Shown here: piece by piece, positions 42,760-50,654 of the stretch | Layout: every line of letters starts with the position of its first letter | Position numbering within the stretch: the stretch's first letter is position 1 | Source: Micromonospora chokoriensis | Lineage (GTDB): Bacteria > Actinomycetota > Actinomycetes > Mycobacteriales > Micromonosporaceae | Direction: 5' to 3' | Assembly: GCF_900091505.1 (NCBI RefSeq) | Contig: NZ_LT607409.1 | Coordinates: 124,001-188,000 of the forward strand | DNA: 64,000 bases | Translations under genes and position numbers: made by a program | Notes under the pieces: generated by a model | Seen by the model: only the letters and a program-made list of their open reading frames with translations | Databases searched by the model: none | Told to the model about the DNA's origin: nothing

Positions 42760-45700
42760 TCAGAGCCGCCAGCGCAGCGGCTCGGGCGGCAGGTAACGGC
42801 ACGTGCTGCCGGTCGAGACGGAGTCGCGCAGGTGGCCGGCGAGGGCCGGGTGCCGCCCGTCGAGCTTGCGCAGCGTGTCCCGGATCCGGGCGGTCACCGT
42901 CTTGCGGGCCCGCTCGGCCTCGTCGCCCAGCCGCCGGCTCCGACCGGCCAGCCCCGCAGCGGCACGCAGCTCGTCGAGCAACGCACCCCGCTCGGCGTCC
43001 AGCGCGGCCACCTTCCGGCCGTCGTCGCGCGCGGCGGCCCGGTCGATCTCCTCGTCGAGGCGGGCCAGGTGCCGCCGGTAGCGGGCCTTCGCCTCGTCGT
43101 CGAGGACCGCGTCGGCACCCAACTGCCGGGCCGCCACCAACTCCGGCCCGGCGGCCGGGTCGAGCAACTCCACGGCGGGTACGTCGCTGCCCGGTCGACT
43201 GAGCAGCAGATGCAGGTCGTGTAGGCCCTTGGCGTCGGGCAGGTGCACCACGACACCCGCGTACGCGAGTTGCCAGACCGGCCCGTCGCGCCGAAACTCG
43301 TACCCCTCGATGGCCGGTGCGACCTGGACCGACGCACCGGCCTGGCCTGCACCGACAGCCTGGCCTGCACCGAGAGCCTGGCCCACGCCGACGGTCCCCG
43401 CGTTGCCGGGGAGTTGGTGGAGCACCTGCGTCATACCGAGGGCGGTTGCCTCCGACGCGGTGGTCGCGTGCAGCGCGGCGGCCGCCGCGGCGTCGCCCGG
43501 GTGGCCTCGGCCGGTCAGAGCGTTCACCAGCCCGGCGCGGGCGATGAGCGACCAGGGCCGGGAGCCCAGCCGCTCGGCGGAGGCAATGGCGGCAGTGAAG
43601 CCGGCGATGGCGTCGTCCCACCGTTCCTGCGCGCAGTCGACCAGCGCCAACCAGTGGTCGACGGGGCCGCTGATGTCACAACCGAAGAGCCCGACCATCC
43701 ATTCGCCACGGTGCGGGGCGAGCGCGGCTCGGGCCGCGTCGCAGCGCCGCGGGTCGGCGGACGCGGCTGCTACCTGCGCGCGTAACCGCAGCCAGAGCGG
43801 CGACACCGGACGCGGGTAACGGATGTCGGCGGCTTCGATGCCGGCGGTCAACCGGGTCGCCGTCTCGCCGTCGCCCCGCTCGGCGGCGGTGATCGCCCGC
43901 AGCAACTCCTGGTAGGGGTAGTCGATCGGGGCCAGCCCGTCCAGCAGGGTGTCGGCTTCCGCGAACCGGCCCTGAAGCAGCAGTCGGGACCAGCGCAGGT
44001 GGTGGCCCATGAAGCCGAACTCGGCATGGCTCGGATCGGTGACGTCTATGACGTCGGCGTACCGCGCGTCGGCCTCGGCGAAGTCGCCCCGGAAGGCGGC
44101 GATGATCCCGCTGTCGACGGCTGCTGCCATCTGGTGTCGGCTGCGGTCGTCGCCCGGCCGGTCCGCGCCGACGAAGGTCGTGAACTCCTCGTTGAAGTGC
44201 GGGTCGCCCAACTCGAGCAGCGCCACCCAGCGCAGCGCGGTGGCCCACAGCTCGGTTTCCCGGTCTCCCGTGCGGCGGGCCACGTCCCGGATCTCGGCGG
44301 TCAGTGCGACGCGGGCCATCGCGGTGCCCAGGCCCCAGGTGGTGTCGTGGCGGGCCCAGAGGCTGAAGGTGAGCGCCTCGTCGTCCTGCCCTCGTCGGGC
44401 GATCGTCTCGGTGGCGGTGATCAGGTCGGCGACCAGCGTGCCGACCGACGCGTCGACGGCCGGCTCGCCGATCAGCCGCCGGTACGCCTCGCGGACCAAC
44501 TCGGCGGCCTCGACCGAGTTGACGGTCTCCACCTGCCGGGCGCGGTTCACGATGAGGGCGACCCGCGCCAACAGGACCGGATCGTCGAGTGTGCGGGCCA
44601 GCGCACCCGCCTCGGTGAGCAGGCGGGTGGCCTCCTCCCGGCCGGCGTGATGGTATTGCGCCTCGCCGAACTCGACGAGGATCCGCACTCGCTGCACGGG
44701 GTCCTCGACCACCTCCAGCGCCCGACGGAAGTGCACCGCCGCCTCGTCGGCGGCCAGCCGGATGAACGCGTCCCGCCCGGCGGCGACCAGCAGGGTGGCC
44801 GCCTGGGCCCGGTCGAGCGCGGGGCCGGCCAGGTAGGCGTGGCGGGCCAGGTCGGCGGGGACCAACTGGTCGCTGAGCTCCCGCAGGTGGTCGACCGCCC
44901 GGACGACCGCCGCGTGCCGGGCCTGCCGGTCGTCGTCGGACAACCCGTCGTAGAGGGTTTCGCGGACCAGGTCGTGGGCGAAGGCGAACCGGCCACCGCC
45001 CCGGGCGACCATCAGCCGCGCCGTCACCGCCCGGTCGAGCAACCGGTCGACCTGTGCCACCGGGGCCGCCACGCAGGCCGCCAGGACCTGACGGTGCAGT
45101 TCACGCCCGAGCACGGCGGCGACGGTGAGCGCCTCGACCACGGCCGGAGGCAGTTGGGCCAGGCGGCGTCGCACCGCCTCCCGGACGCCGGGGGCGATGG
45201 TGCCGGCCGCGTCGTCGGCGTGCCACAGCCGCGCGGTCTGCTCGATGAAGAACGGGTTGCCGCCGGTGCGGCGATGCACCTCGTCGACGAGACCGGCGTC
45301 GGGTTGCCGCCCGGCGGTCCGTGCCATCAACGCGGCGACCTCGTCGCGGGAGAGGCCGGTGAGGGTGATGCTGGTGGCCTTCGCGACGAGGGGCATCAGC
45401 AGGGGGCGCAGCGGGTGCTCGCCCGACTCGACCTCGGCGTCACGGTAGGTGCCGATCAGCAGTAACCGTTCGAACCAGGTGTGCTGGGCGGCGAAGCTCA
45501 GCAGCCGTAGGGATGCCGGGTCGGCCCAGTGCAGGTCGTCGAGGACCACCAGGACCGGTCGGTGCTCGGAGACGGCGACCAGCGCGGCGGTCACCGCGTC
45601 GAACAACGCGAACGCCTCACGGTCGGCGGCGTCTCCGCCGGTGTCGACGCCGGCCCAACTGGCGATGCGGCCGGCCTGCTCGCCGGTGGTGTCGGTCTCG

Positions 45701-46026
45701 CCGAGCAGGGCCGCGAGGGCCGGCTCGGCGGTGGGGCGGGCCACCGCCCAGTCGTCGGCGGAGCGCCGCAGGCCGCGCAGCACCTGCACCCACGGCCAGT
45801 AGCCGGGGGCGCTGTCGGAATCCCAGCAGGCCGCGCCGAGCACCAGCGCGCCGCGCTGCCGAGCCTCTCGCGCCGCCGCCGTGACGAGTGTCGTCTTGCC
45901 GATCCCCGGCTCACCGGTGACCAGGACAAGGCCGCCGTGGCTGGTCGTCGCCCTGTCCATCTCGGCGCGCAGCAGACCCACGGGGTGGTCCCGCCCGATG
46001 ATCGCGTCGCCGCGCCGCGCGTCCAT
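42760..46026 (-). CDS. Large AAA-ATPase signalling protein (LuxR/STAND-like, no terminal HTH)
   Basis: A 1088-residue cytoplasmic protein. The AAA/Orc1-like ATPase lies in the first 330 residues: Walker A GEPGIGKTT near 38, Walker B PVLVVLDDLHWAD near 170, GTYRDAE sensor and RTGGNPFFIEQ. An alpha-helical TPR-like region follows (about 350-870). The C-terminus has a Gly/Ala/Gln repeat (VGVGQALGAGQAVGAGQAGA), a domain starting GYEFRRDGPVWQLAYAGVVVHLPDAKGLHDLHLLL, and a basic helical end. Similar C-terminal ends occur in ATP-binding regulators that lack the LuxR HTH. Signal and output are unknown. The ATG at 46026 begins the family-like MDARRGDAIIGRDHP. Confidence 0.85.
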   Translation of the reverse strand: MDARRGDAIIGRDHPVGLLRAEMDRATTSHGGLVLVTGEPGIGKTTLVTAAAREARQRGALVLGAACWDSDSAPGYWPWVQVLRGLRRSADDWAVARPTAEPALAALLGETDTTGEQAGRIASWAGVDTGGDAADREAFALFDAVTAALVAVSEHRPVLVVLDDLHWADPASLRLLSFAAQHTWFERLLLIGTYRDAEVESGEHPLRPLLMPLVAKATSITLTGLSRDEVAALMARTAGRQPDAGLVDEVHRRTGGNPFFIEQTARLWHADDAAGTIAPGVREAVRRRLAQLPPAVVEALTVAAVLGRELHRQVLAACVAAPVAQVDRLLDRAVTARLMVARGGGRFAFAHDLVRETLYDGLSDDDRQARHAAVVRAVDHLRELSDQLVPADLARHAYLAGPALDRAQAATLLVAAGRDAFIRLAADEAAVHFRRALEVVEDPVQRVRILVEFGEAQYHHAGREEATRLLTEAGALARTLDDPVLLARVALIVNRARQVETVNSVEAAELVREAYRRLIGEPAVDASVGTLVADLITATETIARRGQDDEALTFSLWARHDTTWGLGTAMARVALTAEIRDVARRTGDRETELWATALRWVALLELGDPHFNEEFTTFVGADRPGDDRSRHQMAAAVDSGIIAAFRGDFAEADARYADVIDVTDPSHAEFGFMGHHLRWSRLLLQGRFAEADTLLDGLAPIDYPYQELLRAITAAERGDGETATRLTAGIEAADIRYPRPVSPLWLRLRAQVAAASADPRRCDAARAALAPHRGEWMVGLFGCDISGPVDHWLALVDCAQERWDDAIAGFTAAIASAERLGSRPWSLIARAGLVNALTGRGHPGDAAAAAALHATTASEATALGMTQVLHQLPGNAGTVGVGQALGAGQAVGAGQAGASVQVAPAIEGYEFRRDGPVWQLAYAGVVVHLPDAKGLHDLHLLLSRPGSDVPAVELLDPAAGPELVAARQLGADAVLDDEAKARYRRHLARLDEEIDRAAARDDGRKVAALDAERGALLDELRAAAGLAGRSRRLGDEAERARKTVTARIRDTLRKLDGRHPALAGHLRDSVSTGSTCRYLPPEPLRWRL

Positions 46027-46148
46027 GGTTTCCAGACGGTACTGGAACCCTCCGACAAGGCGGGCGGGTTATTCGAGCAGTCGCCAGGTGAGGCACCCGT
46101 GTCGGGCGTCCTTTGGAGCTGATGCCGTAAACGAATCAGACCGCATTC

Positions 46149-46177
46149 TTACCTCTCCGGCTCACTGAGGGTAGTTT
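46149..46177 (+). promoter_or_regulatory. Leaderless promoter
   Basis: TTACCT (46149-46154), 17-base spacer, TAGTTT (46172-46177), with ATG nine bases later at 46186. It serves the HTH-DUF4180 pair. Confidence 0.6.
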
Positions 46178-46185
46178 AGGGAGTG

Positions 46186-46659
46186 ATGAAGGACAACATG
46201 TATTCGGTCGAGCAGGTCGCCGACCGGCTGGGGCTGCACGTGCGCACCGTGCGGGGTTACATCCGCTCCGGCCGGCTGCGGGCGGTGCGGATCGGCAAGC
46301 AGTACCGGATCGCCGCCGGGGATCTCGACGCGCTCACCGGTCAGGCTCCGGCCGCCCCCCGCGTGAGCGGGCACGCGGAGGTGTCGAGCATCGTGCAGGT
46401 CGACGGCGTCGACTCGGCCGCCGCCGACCGGCTCGGCACGCTCGTGCTCGCCGGCGCCAACACCGGCCACGACCAGGCCCACCCGCTGCGGGTGCAGACC
46501 GTGCACGACGAGGAACGTCGCCGCCTGAAGATCATCATCCTGGGCGGCCCGGCCGCCACCGCCGAACTGCTCAACCTGCTCGACGCCGTCCTCAACGCCG
46601 ACAACGGCCTGCTCGACGCCGACAACGGCCTGCTCGACCGGCAGACCCTGGATGCCTGA
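46186..46659 (+). CDS. Excisionase-type helix-turn-helix protein
   Basis: A 157-residue protein. The N-terminal 50 residues are a MerR/excisionase HTH (YSVEQVADRLGLHVRTVRGYIRSGRLRAVRIGKQYRIAAGDLDAL). The rest is a separate domain (VSSIVQVDGVDSAAADRLGTLVLAGAN, RRRLKIIILGGPAATAELLNLLDAVL). A perfect 21-base tandem repeat (46597-46617 and 46618-46638) adds a duplicated NGLLDAD element near the end. A GTG one codon upstream could also start it. The last eight bases overlap the DUF4180 gene. Confidence 0.83.
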   Translation: MKDNMYSVEQVADRLGLHVRTVRGYIRSGRLRAVRIGKQYRIAAGDLDALTGQAPAAPRVSGHAEVSSIVQVDGVDSAAADRLGTLVLAGANTGHDQAHPLRVQTVHDEERRRLKIIILGGPAATAELLNLLDAVLNADNGLLDADNGLLDRQTLDA

Positions 46660-47020
46660 CGAGATCCAGGAACGCGCGGGAGTGCCGGTGCTGGTCTGCG
46701 ACCCGGCCGGCCCGCCGGTGGTCACCGAGCAGGACGCGCTGGACCTGGTCGGCGCGGCGTTCCTCGGCGCCCAGGTGGTGGCCGTGCCCGCCAGCCGGCT
46801 CGATCCACGCTTCTTCTCGCTCGGCACCCGCTTCGCCGGCGACGTCATGCAGAAGTTCGTCAACTACCGGGTGCGGCTGGCAGTCGTCGGTGACATCTCG
46901 GCGCACCTCGCGGAGAGTTCGGCGCTACGCGCCCTGGTGCACGAGGCCAATCAGGGCGGGCAGATCTGGTTCGTCCCCGACCTCGACGCGCTCGACACCC
47001 GGCTACGCGCCGCGCGGTAG
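46652..47020 (+). CDS. DUF4180-family protein
   Basis: A 122-residue cytoplasmic protein with the DUF4180 pattern: VTEQDALDLVGAAFLGAQVVAVPASRLDPRFFSLGTRFAGDVMQKFVNYRVRLAVVGDIS. The RLDPRFF and G-x-MQKFVNY blocks are the most conserved. Function unknown. It overlaps the HTH gene, so the two are coupled and probably act together. Its 3' end overlaps the convergent OGG-fold gene by 18 bases. Confidence 0.85.
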   Translation: MPDEIQERAGVPVLVCDPAGPPVVTEQDALDLVGAAFLGAQVVAVPASRLDPRFFSLGTRFAGDVMQKFVNYRVRLAVVGDISAHLAESSALRALVHEANQGGQIWFVPDLDALDTRLRAAR

Positions 47021-47620
47021 CGCCATCTCCACCGCATCCGGCTCGACCTCTCTGACCTGGGCCCGCTCCGCCGCCCACCGCAGGTAGGCCAGCCACTCCT
47101 CGGACGACCACCCGCCCCGGCGGGCGACCCCAGCCTCGGCGGGCAGCCCGCCGGCCACCACGCGGTCCAGGATCAACGGCTGCACGCCACCCACACCGCG
47201 CCGGTAACCGGCGAAGTAGAGCACCTTCGTGAACAGGCCCGGCCCCAACCACGGCAGCCGCGCCTGGTCGGGGTCGAGGAAGCGGCGGTACGCCGACCGC
47301 AGCTGGGCCTCGTCGGGTGCCGACATCTCCTCCAGCGCGTACGCCAGGCGCTTGCCGTCCGGATCGGCGTCGAGCGACCTGGCCGCACGCCACGGGCCGT
47401 ACCCGATGGGCCCGTAAGCCCAGGCCAGGACGGCGGTCAGCAGCTGCCGTGGACTCGCATCGCCAGCCCGGTGGGCCTCGGCGACAGCGAAGACGTCCCG
47501 CCGCCACATCTCGCCGCTCACCGGGAGCATGTCGGGCCACGCGTCCGGCGGCAGCCCCGCCCGCCACCGGTCGACGTTGACAATCACCGGACACTGCTCA
47601 CCCACCGCCGCTCCGCGCAT
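47003..47620 (-). CDS. 8-oxoguanine DNA glycosylase (OGG)-fold protein
   Basis: A 205-residue protein. The central part (VFAVAEAHRAGDASPRQLLTAVLAWAYGPIGYGPWRAARSL) and LPWLGPGLFTKVLYFAGYR followed by PLILDRVVA resemble the helix-hairpin-helix region of small bacterial OGG-fold proteins. I cannot confirm the catalytic lysine/aspartate pair, so activity is open. GAGGGGAG six bases upstream of ATG at 47620 fixes the start. Such proteins occur near restriction or defence genes in some genomes. Confidence 0.65.
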   Translation of the reverse strand: MRGAAVGEQCPVIVNVDRWRAGLPPDAWPDMLPVSGEMWRRDVFAVAEAHRAGDASPRQLLTAVLAWAYGPIGYGPWRAARSLDADPDGKRLAYALEEMSAPDEAQLRSAYRRFLDPDQARLPWLGPGLFTKVLYFAGYRRGVGGVQPLILDRVVAGGLPAEAGVARRGGWSSEEWLAYLRWAAERAQVREVEPDAVEMALPRGA

Positions 47621-47793
47621 GGTCAGCTCCCCTCGTATCGCGTCCATCGTCCGGACGCTATGGCCGAGTGCTTCCCGCGACTGCCCGGTACCGACATGTC
47701 GGGGTATCGACGAGCAGAAACCAATCATCGAATTCGTCATGCCGATCCGCTCTGGTCGAGACGCACGGCAGGAGGGCGTGCGATTATCGCACC

Positions 47794-48885
47794 ATGACCG
47801 AAACCGGCGACTGGACGACAGTCGGCGAGCAGGTACGCCAGACGCGGCTCGGGGCTGGACTTTCTCAGGCCGAGCTGGGGGCGCAACTCGGCCTCGATCG
47901 CACGATGATCGCAAAGATCGAGTCAGGTGTTCGACGCGTGGATGCGCTGGAACTGATCCGGCTCGCGACAGCGCTCGACGTACCCATCGATCATCTGCTG
48001 CACCGCCGACCAGCAGTGATCTCGCACCGCGCGGAGGTCATCGCCGAGGACACCGACACAGACGCGGCAAGACGTTCTCAACGCCTGGAGATCGCGCTTG
48101 CCTCCTGGCTCAGGGACGTCCGCCAACTCCTGGACATCGGCACGCTCACTCTCGTTCCTCCTGTCCGCTACCAAGGCGCTGTTACCTCCGACGATGACGC
48201 CCGCACTGCCGCGCGCTGGTTGCGCAACGGGCGGGGCATCGGCACCGAGCCGATCGACACCCTGATGGAGTTCTGCGAGCGCAGCGGCCAGTACGTCCTG
48301 ATCAGCGACCTGCAGGGCGAAGGCGCATCGATGGTGGACGGCGACCTGGCGGTGTCGGTCGTCAGCGTCGAGGGAGACCCCGGCCGACGGCGAGCCACCG
48401 CCGCGCACGAGCTGGGCCACATGGTGTTGGGCGACGAATATTCCAGCGATCTGGCGGTACACGTGTCCCGCGCGGATCGGGAAAGCCTGATCAACGCTTT
48501 TGCCGCCGAGTTGCTCCTCCCGGTCGCCGCGTTCGACGACGTCATCGGCCGCCCGGCGTCTCGGGAAGAACTGATCCGCCTCACGGCGCGCTACCGCACG
48601 TCGTGGTCGCTTGCGGTACGCCAGGCGGAACGTGCTGGCTGGCTCGACGTGTCGTCGGCACGCTGGTGCCGAACCACGCCAACCCGGGCGGAGATCATGG
48701 ATGCGGTCGGCTGGGCGCCGCAACCTGACTTGGACGCGATTCGCGTACCGCCGGGTTACTCGCACGCAGTCATGGAGTCGTGGCGCCGCTACCTGGTATC
48801 GGATGCCCGCGCGGTCGAACTCCTCCATGGCCAGATTGGCCTGGACGATCTACCAACACGCGACGAGACAGATCTCGCACCGTGA
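47794..48885 (+). CDS. HTH-ImmA/IrrE metallopeptidase
   Basis: A 363-residue protein. The XRE helix-turn-helix is at residues 10-65 (VGEQVRQTRLGAGLSQAELGAQLGLDRTMIAKIESGVRRVDALELIRLATAL). The ImmA/IrrE zinc-peptidase domain covers about 165-290, with HELGH near residue 205 (AAHELGHMVLGDE) and FAAELLLPVAAF downstream. ImmA-type peptidases cut partner repressors or antitoxins. It overlaps the PIN-domain gene by four bases (GTGA) and probably both represses the pair and controls its activity. Confidence 0.9.
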   Translation: MTETGDWTTVGEQVRQTRLGAGLSQAELGAQLGLDRTMIAKIESGVRRVDALELIRLATALDVPIDHLLHRRPAVISHRAEVIAEDTDTDAARRSQRLEIALASWLRDVRQLLDIGTLTLVPPVRYQGAVTSDDDARTAARWLRNGRGIGTEPIDTLMEFCERSGQYVLISDLQGEGASMVDGDLAVSVVSVEGDPGRRRATAAHELGHMVLGDEYSSDLAVHVSRADRESLINAFAAELLLPVAAFDDVIGRPASREELIRLTARYRTSWSLAVRQAERAGWLDVSSARWCRTTPTRAEIMDAVGWAPQPDLDAIRVPPGYSHAVMESWRRYLVSDARAVELLHGQIGLDDLPTRDETDLAP

Positions 48886-49496
48886 CTGCGACAGCTCACG
48901 ACTCGCTTCTCGTCTTCGACACGACAGTGCTTCACCACTTCGCCCTGGCTGACCGGCTCGATGTGCTGGCCGACCTGGTTGCCGGACAGCGCGTGGCGAC
49001 AACGGCTGTGGTGCTGGACGAGCTTCGCACGAACTCGGAGCGGGAGCGCGCTCTGACCGCGGCACTGGAACTTGACTGGGTCGACGTCATCGCGCTCGAC
49101 ACGATCACCGAACTCACTTGCTTCGCAGCCTGGGTTCGTCGGATTGGCGCTGGCAGACGGGACCTGGGTGAGGCGTCTGTCTTCGCGGCGGCGGAAATTC
49201 ACCAGGGCACGGCCGTCACTGACGACCGCACGGCAACCAAGGTCGGTCGCCGATACGGTCTTGAGGTCCACGGCACGATCTGGTTGTTGGCAGAGAGATG
49301 CCGATCCGGCAGGCTCACCGAGGTCAACGCCGGCGCAATCATCGACGCCCTACGAGAGACGCAGCATCGGCTCCCCTGCACCGGGGCTGAATTCTCCTCG
49401 TACGCCCGGAAGGCTGGCATCCTCCCACTCCCATCCGCACACATACCAGGCCCGACGCGACCGCCGAACGGCGCGTCCGTTCGTGTCCAGAATTAA
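48882..49496 (+). CDS. PIN-domain nuclease-like protein (DUF3368-like)
   Basis: A 204-residue protein. It opens LLVFDTTVLHHFALADRLDVLADL with the first acidic residue Asp13, has TTAVVLDELR, then GEASVFAAAEIHQGTAVTDDRTATKVGRRYGLEVHGTIWLL, where the Glu and TDD acids complete the PIN metal site. This order matches VapC-like DUF3368 ribonucleases. Its start overlaps the HTH-ImmA gene, so the two are cotranslated as a toxin-antitoxin-like pair. The C-terminal 35 residues are Pro/Arg-rich and unconserved. Confidence 0.8.
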   Translation: MTATAHDSLLVFDTTVLHHFALADRLDVLADLVAGQRVATTAVVLDELRTNSERERALTAALELDWVDVIALDTITELTCFAAWVRRIGAGRRDLGEASVFAAAEIHQGTAVTDDRTATKVGRRYGLEVHGTIWLLAERCRSGRLTEVNAGAIIDALRETQHRLPCTGAEFSSYARKAGILPLPSAHIPGPTRPPNGASVRVQN

Positions 49497-49507
49497 TACC
49501 TCCAACG

Positions 49508-49543
49508 GTGTGGCCGCCCCACGCGGTCGCGGGGCGGCCACAC
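49508..49543. terminator. Bidirectional hairpin
   Basis: Perfect 13-bp stem GTGTGGCCGCCCC (49508-49520) with its complement at 49531-49543, loop of ten bases, between the PIN gene and the convergent repeat-protein gene. Confidence 0.85.
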
Positions 49544-49556
49544 GCATCGCGCGTTG

Positions 49557-50447
49557 CTACGCCGTGGCGCAGATGGCGTACGCCGTGTCGGACCAGTTGC
49601 CCGCGAACGCGTCCTCCTCGTACGCGCCGGAGGCGACCGATGTCGGGGCGGTGGCCGGGCCGCCGTTGGGGCGGAAGTCGTCCACGATGCCCTCGCCGGT
49701 CACCCCGTTCAGCTCGTAGCCGGCACCGGTCAGCACCTTCCCGACCGGGCAGGTGGCCGTGACGCTGCGGAAGTCGACGGAGTTGCTGGCCCCCACCGTT
49801 GACGCCCGCACCAGGCCGAGGAGCGGGTTGGCGCAGATCGCGTACGCGGTCACCGACCAGTTGAGAGCTGTCGCGTCCGACTCGTACGCGCCCACGGTGA
49901 CGGCGGTCGGTGCCGCGGCGACGCCACCGTTGGGGCGGAAGTCGTCGACGACGCCTTCGCCGGTGACGCCGTTCAGCTCGTAGCCCGTGCCGGTCAGCAC
50001 CTTGCCGGCCGGGCAGGTCGCCGAGGTGGAGTGGTAGTCGGCCGAGCTGCTCGCGCCGACGGTGGAGACGCGCACCAGGCCGGGCACCGGGTTGGCGCAG
50101 ATCGCGTACGCCGTGACCGACCAGTTCCCGGCGAACGCCTCCGTCTCGTACGCGCCGACGGTGACTGCCGTCGGAGCGGTGGCCGGGCCGCCGTTGGGGC
50201 GCAGGTCGTCGACGACGCCTTCGCCGGTGACGCCGTTCAGCTCGTAGCCGGTGCCGGTCAGCACCTTGCCGGCCGGGCAGGTCGCCGTGGCGCTGTGGAA
50301 GTCGGCCGAGTCGCTGACGCTGGTCGCGGCGATCCGCACCAGGCCGGGGACCGCGGCGGACGCCGGGCTCGCCGGGGCGACCACCGCCGCGACCACGACG
50401 AGACCCAGCACGAGTACGGCAGCGCGGGCTTGTTTCTGGGTACGCAT
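49557..50447 (-). CDS. Secreted protein of three 87-residue tandem repeats
   Basis: A 296-residue exported protein. The signal peptide ends near residue 31 (PASPASA|AVP). Three near-identical repeats follow, each starting GLVR(I/V/A) and holding two cysteines (TCPxGKVLTGxGYELNGVTGEG and AYAICA), so each repeat may close one disulfide. Repeats 1 and 2 share long identical blocks at protein level. The fold looks all-beta. No enzyme motif is seen and I do not know a family name. GGGAG six bases upstream of ATG fixes the start. Confidence 0.85.
   Translation of the reverse strand: MRTQKQARAAVLVLGLVVVAAVVAPASPASAAVPGLVRIAATSVSDSADFHSATATCPAGKVLTGTGYELNGVTGEGVVDDLRPNGGPATAPTAVTVGAYETEAFAGNWSVTAYAICANPVPGLVRVSTVGASSSADYHSTSATCPAGKVLTGTGYELNGVTGEGVVDDFRPNGGVAAAPTAVTVGAYESDATALNWSVTAYAICANPLLGLVRASTVGASNSVDFRSVTATCPVGKVLTGAGYELNGVTGEGIVDDFRPNGGPATAPTSVASGAYEEDAFAGNWSDTAYAICATA
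49560..50345 (-). repeat. Three tandem DNA repeats of about 261 bp
   Basis: The coding repeats of the secreted protein are also visible in the DNA: the block encoding CPAGKVLTGTGYELNGVTGEG recurs three times at about 261-base spacing with few changes, pointing to recent duplication. Confidence 0.85.
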
Positions 50448-50609
50448 ATGTTTCTCCCGTCTGAGGCCCGATCAGCGGGTGTCGTACCGCCGACATCAGG
50501 GCCGTTCGTGATGACGGGTCGACGTTAGGTAGCCGTCTGACCAGGCATTATCCCCAAACTGACTACGTCGAGTAGCGGACCGGCAGCGTGAACCCGAGCC
50601 CACATATTG

Positions 50610-50625
50610 ACTGTTAGCTATCAGT
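50610..50625. promoter_or_regulatory. 16-bp palindrome before the FnIII-CBM3 gene
   Basis: ACTGTTAGCTATCAGT is an inverted repeat with a TAGCTA centre and a single mismatched pair. It lies about 30 bases before a TAGCAT hexamer (50642-50647) that precedes the ATG by seven bases, so it could be an operator over a leaderless promoter. Confidence 0.5.
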
Positions 50626-50654
50626 TCTGCGCGTGCGGCCCTAGCATTCGCCTC

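Noticed and set aside
40949..43621. 890-residue ORF on the minus strand over the DrrAB-like genes
   Set aside because: Antisense shadow; recognisable proteins lie on the plus strand here.
49560..50345. CRISPR-like array
   Set aside because: The repeats are long, coding and adjacent, without spacers.
46027..50447. Integrated mobile element
   Set aside because: Excisionase-like HTH and toxin-like genes suggest one, but no integrase, transposase, attachment repeats or tRNA end is visible.
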